A stretch of DNA of 64,000 nt. It comes from Limnomonas spitsbergensis. Lineage: Eukaryota; Chlorophyta; Chlorophyceae; Chlamydomonadales. Below are positions 45,015 through 54,600 of the stretch, one piece after another. The notes beneath the pieces are model-generated. The model ran no database searches. It had not been told where the DNA came from and saw only the letters and a program-made list of their open reading frames with translations. The position numbers and the translations under genes were made by a program. The first letter of the stretch is position 1, and the number at the start of each line of letters is the position of its first letter. Location of the stretch: assembly GCA_037349105.1 (NCBI GenBank), contig JAYJMM010000116.1, forward strand, positions 2,232,001 through 2,296,000, given 5' to 3'.

Positions 45015-45789
45015 GCTGCAATCCTACGGTTCCCTACCGCGAACAGCAGAGCACAGATGGTCAACCTCATTTACCCGAGACACTTTAGTGCACCCAGGCG
45101 AGTCCTCGGCCTCGGTGTCCACGCTGTCAGCCCTAGTGCGCTTCGCGGCCGAGCTGGCGCTGTGGGACTGCTTATTAAAAGGAAAGAAAGTGAGATCGAT
45201 AACAGGCTGGAAATAGGCTAGGTGCGCCAGGGCTTCCTGCTGAGCTTGCCCCCGCACCCGCCGAAGGCACCGGGTCGGCGATGGCGCATGCCAGCTTGTG
45301 AAGTTCTGGTAGCAGCACACCCATACAAAGATTGGAAACACATGTTTCTCCTCTTGCTGGAAGCTGGGGCCCTGCTGGTAAAACAGGGCTCTTGGTAGGA
45401 CAATGTTAGTCAAACAGAGCTCTTGGAAGCACATATTTCTTCGCACGCTGGAACCATAAAGGCCTGCCGGTTAAATGGGGCCTTCTTGTTCTTCTAAGTC
45501 ACCAGTACTCCTGGCGCGCCGGTACGGTGTACAGGATGCAAGCCGGAAAACTGGCAGTTTAGCCGGCTTATGCTTCTGCTTGAGAGTAATATGATTCAGC
45601 GATTGAAGACGTAAACTATATCATGTCCCTATTCATGATCTCATAAAGTTTTGAACACGTGCAGACTCCAGTTGGCCCTTATGATGGAACCTGCAACAAA
45701 ACTTTGAGCTAGACAAGCTCGCGTAATATATAATATAACGGGATGCCATCATAATCAGTGGCGAAGACTTCGAAGCAAGTCCCATAACA
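45015..45789. other. LINE 5' flank / upstream region of the p25-alpha gene
   Basis: A minus-strand frame (45024-45446) includes KRTRADSVDTEAEDSPG and could be a displaced N-terminal part of LINE ORF1. Imperfect repeats (GGAAACACATGTTTCTCCTC, then GCTCTTGGAAGCACATATTT) lie at 45330-45450. The rest shows nothing recognisable and must include the promoter of the gene starting at 45790. Confidence 0.4.
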
Positions 45790-48700
45790 ATGTCTCGTCC
45801 CAGCACTGTCCCTGTCATCCCGGAAGCTTTGAAGCGAAGCATGGAGTACATAGCGGATACAATGGTACGCACTCATATAGCGATCGTCACAAATGATGTG
45901 TCTCCACACACAAAACTACAGTTGTCCTGTCCATCGTTGGCATCCCGCAATACTCGTGCAGCCAGCGGCATTACGGAAATCACCAATCTACATTTCAAAT
46001 ATTAATTAGTGCTTACGAGACTGACACTTGACCGCGGCCGACCAGTGCCTCCATGCACTGCCCGCAGGGACCCCTCAACCCCGATGAAGATGCCCAGGAA
46101 ATACTGAATGAGAAGGCAGCTGCGACGTTCAGATGCTATGATTTGGACTCCTACGGCACACTGGGCCACAGTGACATGGTGGCAGCCTTGGCCGAGATGG
46201 GCAGCATGCATGGCGTTTCCACCAAGGTCCTAGGTGAGACCCGCTCCACAACAGGAAGCGAGGGCATGCACATGCAGAAATACATGCACTAACAAGGAGG
46301 AGGGTGTGGTTCGTGAGCAGGGACCTTGAGCGGGGTCATGGAGAATCTTGCTGGGCGGACTGTGAGGCGCTGGGTGGCTGATACCTGCGGGCGCCAACCC
46401 TCTACCCATGGGGGCAGTGCGATCTGGCGTTTGTCACATGGTGTGGAGGCTTCCACTCATACTTGAAGTTTTATAAATGACAGGCCGGTGCCTTGCATGA
46501 AAAGCATTACCAGCGTCAGCACATGCAACATACCGTAGGCGGAGTTACGCAAGAGTAACCTGATTACTCAGGCATTGGTACCGGGTAAGTAACAAGTGGG
46601 TCGTGACTAAAGTGCTACCGATACCATAACGATGGGGATAAGGTGCACTTAACATACCGTACCAGCACCGGCGTTTCTGAAACATTCTTATTCCTGCCAA
46701 GGTATTCGGAAGCGAGCGCTCCCGGGGCAGGTACCTCGCCATCCCTGCCTCCTCACTCTGCCTCGTCCCTCCCCCACCCTCCGCACCGCCGTACGTGTCC
46801 CACCCCCTCTGCCTCCCCACTCTGCCTCGTCCCCCCCCCCCCTCTGCACGTGTCTCCCCCCCCCTCTGCCTCAACCTCCCCCCACCCCTGGTCTTGCTGG
46901 CCTGCTCAGAGGACGTGGTGGCCCTGGATCCTTCCACGAATAGAGAAGCGCGGTACACCCTGCACGACTTTATGGGTATGTACAGCCGCATGACGCACTA
47001 CAGGGCCAAGGCCGACCGCGATCTGCGGATCCGGAACCTCAGCCGTACCTCTGAACCGCCTCCAGGTAGGAAGGGGGCCTGCCGCCTCCAGGTAGAAAGA
47101 GGGCCTGCCGCCTCCAGGTAGGAAAAGGGCCTGCCGCCCCCAGGTAAGAAGAGGGCCTGTCACCTTCAAGCAAAAAGAGGGCCTGTCGCCTCAATTTTTC
47201 GACATATTAAGAGTGCTCTGTTTTTTAATGAAGCCTATGCGAATCACGATACATCATGCCCTGGAATGACCACTGGTAGGGAGAGGGCCTCCGGGTAGGA
47301 AAAGGGCCAGCTGCTGCCAGGTACTGAGAGGGCCTGGCTTATGTTGAGTAGGAAGAGAGTCAGGGTTTATTTCAGTGCGCACCAGATTACATGGGGCAGC
47401 CCGCTAGGCGGCCATGACTGGGCTGATGGGGGCCAAACCTTGACCGGCTTACAGCAGCAGGGCATGACAGGCCCGCATGGCCGTAGGCCTTGTCGTAGCT
47501 GAAATTTAGCTGAAATATTGTGGACCAGGGGCCAGGGACTCGGGGAGGGCCTTAGATGCTCCTTCAAGGGTAGCATCCTAAGGAACCTGGGTGGCTGCGA
47601 GAAGGCTTCATGATGATTCCTTATGCAGAGCTCATGCTTTGGGGCACGCAGAAGACTATATTGATACCTTTACCTCATGCTTGACGGGGCTACGTCAGCG
47701 AATGGTTTTTGACGCGCCGCATCCATCTGATGTGGGAATTGCCCACTTTGTACTGATCCGACTAGCTGCCCTCGTTGATCGGACTGGAAGCAGCCAATAT
47801 ACATCTTCCCGGACTCCACCAGGCTGCCTTGCACTTCATATGGTGTCCCTTCAGGGAGGGACAGGAGGGGGTAGCCTCCTTGCGCTCAATTTGGGTCCAC
47901 CGGTGACCCTGCTCAGAAGCTGCTCAGAAGCTGCACAGAATCTGCTTACCGGAACTACGGAGGAGCTGAACACACATCACACTCATCACACATAACACAG
48001 AGCATGAATCACACATCAAAATCCGACCTCACACCTCTCCCCGCCGCGACCCCCTCGCAGGAGCCGAGTCGGACCCGGCGCTCCGTCAGGTCTTTGGCGC
48101 GTACTGCCGCTTCACGGCCGGCGTCAGCAAGCTCTTCATATCCGAGTCCTCGCTGACCATGGTGGCGCAGCAGCTGCACAAGCTGTGCGGCGACATCAAC
48201 GCTTGTGCGGACATTGGTGAGGAGCAGGTGGCAAGGGACTTCATCTGAATCTGTTTGGCATGCTCAGGATATTACCGTAGGTTTGTTACTCACCTCTTAA
48301 TTTGAAAAGCTTGGCTAACCAGTCAGGTGCACCAACCATAGAGGCGTACAGTAAGCCTATTTACAATGACGTCTGGCAAATTTATTAAACTGTGAGTTCG
48401 AGAGTGGTACTGGCACACACGTCTAGAATCGAACCTCAAACCTCCAGGGTGCAGGATGGGCTCTGATGATTGTTTGGTGAAGTTAAAGGATTTAGAAATT
48501 TGGAATTGTTTTAGATATTTGAAGTTTTCCTACCTAAATAGTATTCTGACCAGTCAGTCCAAAGGATCCAGATGTAGTGAATATCCCTCATCGCTTAAAA
48601 AATGCCGTTCCACCATCCCCACGGCCCTGCCATGCCTCACGGTTGTTGTAACTCCCCCGAATCCTGTGCACCACGGCCCGCTCCCCCCTCAGGCCGCATC

Positions 48701-51583
48701 ACCACCTCCTCGGTCGACATTGCGTTCACACCCTACACAACTTGAACCCTAAACCCTAAACTTTAAACCCTCAGGCCGCATCAGTACCTCCTCGGTCGAC
48801 ATCGCTTTCACACGCTACAAAACTTTAACCCTAAACCCTAAACCCTAAACCCTCAGGCCGCATCACCACCTCCTCGATCGACATCGCTTTCACACGCTAC
48901 AAGCCCCCCGGCGGTCGGCGGCTGTCCTTCCCGCAGTTCCTTCGCGTGCTGTGCGTGCTGTCTGATGAGAGTGGCTGGGACCTCTTCCAGCTCATGGGGG
49001 ACCACGCTCAGAGGCTGGGCACTGGGGGGCTACCTGCGCCGGTGGTGAGGACGGGCTTGTGTGGGGCAGGCTGTAGTGCATGATTGGATGGGGCGGGCTG
49101 CGGTGAAAATTGTTTGGGGCGGGTTGTAGTGCATAATTTTGTGTGGCGGGCCGTGGTGAAGATTTGATGTGGCGGGCTGCGGCTCGGGCTGCAGTGCAAA
49201 ATTGTCATGGTGGCGGCAGCACAAAATTGTGGGAGGAGGCCTGCAGCACAAAATTGGGCGAGGAGGGCTGCAGTGCAAAGTTGTGCATGGAGGGCTTTGT
49301 GAAAACGTTTGTAAGGAGGGCTAGGGTGCAAGGTTGTATGCCAGGTTTGCGTTTTAAAATGGTACATGGCAGGCTGCAGTGCAATAGTGCATGTGGCAGC
49401 CTGCTGTACACGATCGTGTGTGGCGTGCTGTATTGCAAGCTGACTTGTATGGTAGTGCCGGAGGGGTCACATGTTGGTTTATGCCGTGGGCGGGCGTGTG
49501 AGGAGAGCACATCACTGAGGGTAACGTTTGAGGGCACAGAATTAAAGGATTGTGGTTGAGGGCCATGCATAGACCAGCATGCACGAAAGGCCCGCGCTTC
49601 CGGGGATGATGTTCAAGACCCGCTCGGCTTTTAATGCGAGAGGCAAGCTGCCTGTCATTTCTAAATGGTCTGCTGAAGGCTTGTCAGCGTGGCCAGTTGG
49701 CCACGCTGTCCATACTTTGACGAATCCTGACGTTCATACTGCTGTACCTCAACAAGCTGTCTCCAACCCGCTTCAGGACCCGGTGACCATGCGTCCGCTG
49801 CGGCCGACGGACTTTGAGACGCTGCCCATCATCCCGTCACCGCGGGATGCCCGCGGCGCCTGCTCGACCAGCAGCACGCTCCTGCAACGTCCGGCCACCT
49901 CCACCGCCGAGGACCGGGGGGCAGCGCAATCGCTCTACGCCGCAGCCACGCCCATGCTCGGGGCGTCACGACACCGCACCGCTTCCCCGTGTACCAAGCG
50001 GGGCGGCAGCATGTCAGGCGGCATGGCGGGCGGCAGCGGCTCCGCCGGCGGCGGTTTTAGATCCGGCTGTGGATCTGGCGGCGGCGTCGGCCTTTTCGCT
50101 CCCGGCGGCCTCGCCACGATCCCTTCCGCCTGGGAGGTTGGAGCTCCCGACGTCACCTCTCCAGGGAAGTCTTCTGTGGGTGGCGGCAGGGTGTCTCCTA
50201 GCCGCAGCTCTAACCGCGACCGGCCAGGCAGCAGCCAAGTCAGCAAGTCCATGGGCTCTCTTTTCGGGGAGCGGCCAGCCGCCGGGTCAACCTCGAACGG
50301 CTACGCGCCTCACTACGCCGGAGAGCCCGCAGGAATGGGCCTGGATCAGCGACCAGGCTCATCTGTACCGATCGCCAGGGCGCTGCTCACCAACAACTTT
50401 GTGTACCCGGGCAGGGACGACGGCGAGGATGACGATTCCATCCGGGCGAACTACGAGGCAGCCGTCGTTGCGGCAGCAGCAGAGGCGGCGGCAGCTGTCG
50501 CCGCCAAGGCGGCGGCCGATGGTGACGGTCCGGATGCGGAGTTTGCGGACCACTCTGGCCGGCACTGGATGGCGCACGACCGCCAATGGAACGCCGCGGA
50601 CCGAGCTTGGCAGGGCGTCTCGCTCGCACACGCAGCCATCGAGCCGTCGGACGCTTCGCCATCCGTTGTGGACAGGTTGCCTGAGATGTTCTCCCGGCTG
50701 CACTTCCTGGAGGTCTTCATGGGTGTTCAGGTGATCTTGGTTGCCGCGATCCCACGCAGGGTGGAAGGGTCGTACATCTGGACCCCCGAGATGTAGCCGT
50801 CTCAGTAGATAAGGGATGGGGGATGGCAAACCTCTTGTATTCCCGGGTGCCGGTTAGCCGCACGCGAAGCTATATGGTAGGCTACTCAGTGCTGCGGCCG
50901 AACGAATGCCTTCCTTAATCCACGACACTGGGTGCATAAGTGTTATCTTTAGCGGGTACCGGACAACCTTTGCCGGACCGCCCCGCAGCCAACCCTGGGC
51001 CGATTCGTATCCAACCTGGTCCGGCCGGTGGCCCGAGCAGCAGGGCTGGCCAAACCAGGGGCTTGTGGCCGAAGGCCACTGTGTAGCTGGACTGTACCTG
51101 AAAGTGATATAACACAGCCTACAAATAACACTGGGTTGCATATCTTCTTTCTTTCAGGAGGAGGAGCAGGAGAACGAGGGGGAGGAGCCAGCAATTGGGG
51201 GTGCCAAGGCTGTCTTCTCAGAGGGGCTCAAGGGCAGCCTCATGGACCAGCTCCGAACCATGCAGCTGCAGCTGCAGGCAGCCAGCGAGGCCATGCGGGA
51301 TGCAGAGGTCCAGCGCGAGAAGTCGGCGTCGCAGAACGAGGCGCTGCAGCTGCGGCTGAGTGCGCTGGAGGCCGCGGCGGCGCTCCAGGGCGGGAGGGCT
51401 GACGACGAGCTGCTCGAAAGGCTGCGGGGCTTGGACGAGCAAGCGGATGTGGCCGAGAGAATTGCGGAGGACAACGTCGCGCTGCAGACAAGGCTGCAGG
51501 AGGTGGAGGCGCAAGCCGCCGATGCCGCGGCCGCGGCCGCAGCGCAGAACGAGGCGGTGATGGAGCGCTTGGCGGCCATGGAG

Positions 51584-51615
<32 letters not shown>

Positions 51616-54600
51616 ATCGATGGAGGCGCTGGCAGAGCGCGTCGGCGCGTGCGAGCTTCACGTGGAGACGACGGCCACCAACATGGCCAATGCCGCTGAG
51701 ACGGCCGTTGAAGCCGGGGTGCTGGTGCACCATCTGCTCCCTAGGGTGGAGGCCGCAGAGCTGAAGGTGTCGGCGCTGGAAGGGCAGCTGGGGGAGGAGA
51801 TAAAGCTGGGGGCAGAGCTCACTGCGGCGGTCCAAGATTTGCACGGGCAGGTAGACAGGCTGCAGACGCAGGCCATCACCACCCTCAGCAGGCCAGTGGA
51901 GAAGACGGAAACCTCGGCCGGTGCTGGAGATGGGGACGGCAGCGCGAATGGGAGCATGGTCATGGCCACTATGGCAGCTATCGTGCAGCTGCAGGGGCAG
52001 TTTGAGGAGATGCAGGTCAAGCTCGGCGGCCTGCAGGAGTCTTTGATGGCCGACGTGGGGAAGGGTGACGGGCTAGAGGAGCGTGTCTCCACCTGCGAGC
52101 GATCGCTGCAGGCGCAAGCGGCGGAGATGCAGCAAGTGGGCGAGGCGGCGGCCGAGGCCACCGAGGTCGCGGGCGCGGTGCTTTCCAGGGTCGAGGCAAC
52201 GGACCTCCAGGCCGCTGTGCTTGGAAGCCAGATGAAGGAGGAGATGGAGCACGGCGTCGCGACCACCGCCGCCATGCAGGAGCTGCGCGGGCAGGTGGCG
52301 CGGCTGCAGGAGCAGATCGTCGCCTCTATTGGGAAGCTCGTCGAGGAGGCTGAGACGTCCGCCGGGGCGCCCCATGCGGAATGCGGCGCGACGGGGAAGA
52401 TCATCACGGCGACCATGACAGCTGTGCAGGAGCTGCAGGGGCAGCTTCCGGCGCTGCAGGCGCAGGTCGTGCGGCTCGAGCATGAGCTCAGGGGTAAAGC
52501 CGATGCTTCTGACAGCAATCAAGAAACGACCTCAACCGACCGCAGCGGGGAGCTGCAGAATGTGCTCAATCAGCTTCAAGTGAGAGACCTCCTACCTCAT
52601 GCTGCATGCCCCCACTCGCAGCTGCACCGGCTTTGGGACTGCTCACTAGTCTTTTGTCACTTCCTTGCGTTGCCCATGTACACCACTCACTGCATACCAC
52701 TCTATGTACACTTGCTCCACACCACTCACTGCACACCACTCTATGTACACTTGCTCCACACCACTCACTGCACACCACTCTATGTACACTTGCTCCACAC
52801 CACTCACTGCACACCACTCTATGTACACTTGCTCCACACCACTCACTGCACACCACTTTCTGTACACTTGCTCCACACCACTCACTACACATCAATATAT
52901 GTACACTTGCTGCACACCACTCACTACACACCATTCACTGCACACCGGCCATTGTACACCACACACTGTACATCCCTTGCTATACATATCTCACTTAACA
53001 TCACTCACTGTAAGTTCCTCACTGTACATTACTCACTGTACATTACTCACTGTATAACACTTATTGTACATTCCTCACTTAAAATATCTCACTGCACAAC
53101 ACTCACTGCACTCCTGCCATTCCCTGCAGGTCAATGTGCTGGACCTGGAGCATCTGTCCCAGGCTTTCGACTTGCTGCAGGCAGAATCCTCCGAGGCGAT
53201 CAAGCGGGCCTTGATCAATGCAGCATCCGCTGCGGAGAACGCAGCAGCTGCGCTCACGAAGGTGGACGCCTCCGAGATTCTGGTGGCCCAGCTGAGCGGC
53301 AAGCTCCTGGAGGAGCAGAAGCAGGGCGTGGAGACGTCGGCTGGCATCCAGGAGCTCCGGGGTCAGGTCAACAGGCTGCAGGCTCAGACGGTGTCCACAT
53401 TGGGCTCTAAGCCGCCCTCGCAGGATGACAGTAGTGCAGCAGCAGCAGGGCCGCGGGGCAGTGTGGGACAGGGTGTGGACCTGCAAGCCCTCGCAGCCTT
53501 GGAGAGCCGGGTCGGGAAAATCGAGGCAGGGGCAGGATTGCCGGATGTTGCGAAGCTAGAGCAGCAGCTCCTCTCGCTGGAGACTAGCATGGCCGCAGCG
53601 GCGGGTGCCGCCAACGCAGCGCTGACCAATGCGGAGGCTTCCGGGGTGAAGCTCGAGGAGCTGAGTCAGCATCTGAGGCTTGAGGTCAAGCAGGTCCTAT
53701 CGAACAGCGGTACCACGGAGGGCGGCAGCGGCAGCCCAGCAGCGCTGGGTGAGCTAGAGGCCCTGATGGACAAGAAGCTGAAGGAGCTGCAGGCTCAGCT
53801 GCGGCAGGAGATCAAGGACTCGGTCCCTCAAGAGGAGGTGGGTTCGCCCTGGGCCAACGCCACGGCCCCCTTGGGCTCCAGGACCTCTTCCGGCACCAGG
53901 ATGAAGCGGCCGAGCACCGCGCAGGCAACCGCCGTGGCCCTCGGGCGGGGCGACTCGGCCGCGCTGGCCGCGATAGAGGAAGCGGCGCGCCCGCCGTCAC
54001 CGACGAAGAATGGCTTGGCGAGCTTGGAGCAGATCGCATCGCTGACGGAACGCCTGACGGAGCTCGAGGGTCGCGTCGACTACACCTCGAAACGGATCGG
54101 CCTGCTCGGTCCGCTTGAGATCCAGGTCAAGGCGCACGAGAGCAGACTCATCGCTGCGACGGAGACCGCCGCGGGCGCTGCGGAGGTCGCCGAGCGGGCC
54201 GCGGAATCCGTTGCGGAGGCCCTGTCCAAGGTCGAGGCGTCGGAGCTTGAGCTACAAGATCTGCGCGACATGCTGAGCAAGTTTCAGGACATGAGACTCT
54301 CTGAGCCTGGAAGCCCGCGGAGGAGTTTGGCGGGCGGGCCCCCGCCGCCCGGACCCTGGCAGGCGGCCGTCGCTGCTGGGCCTGACGCTGCCGGCGGATT
54401 CGACCCCGCGCGCCTGTCCGCGATGGACAAGCGGATGGCCACGACGGAGGCCGAGGTAGCCGAGGTCCGAAAGCTCAGCTCTGCCATCGAGCACCTGGCA
54501 CAGACCGTGGTGGAGCTGCGGCTGGAGGCTGAGAGCGCGACGGACCGCGCAATTGTCGCCGAGAAGCTCTCCAACCACCTCTCTTCGACGGTGGAGGTGC

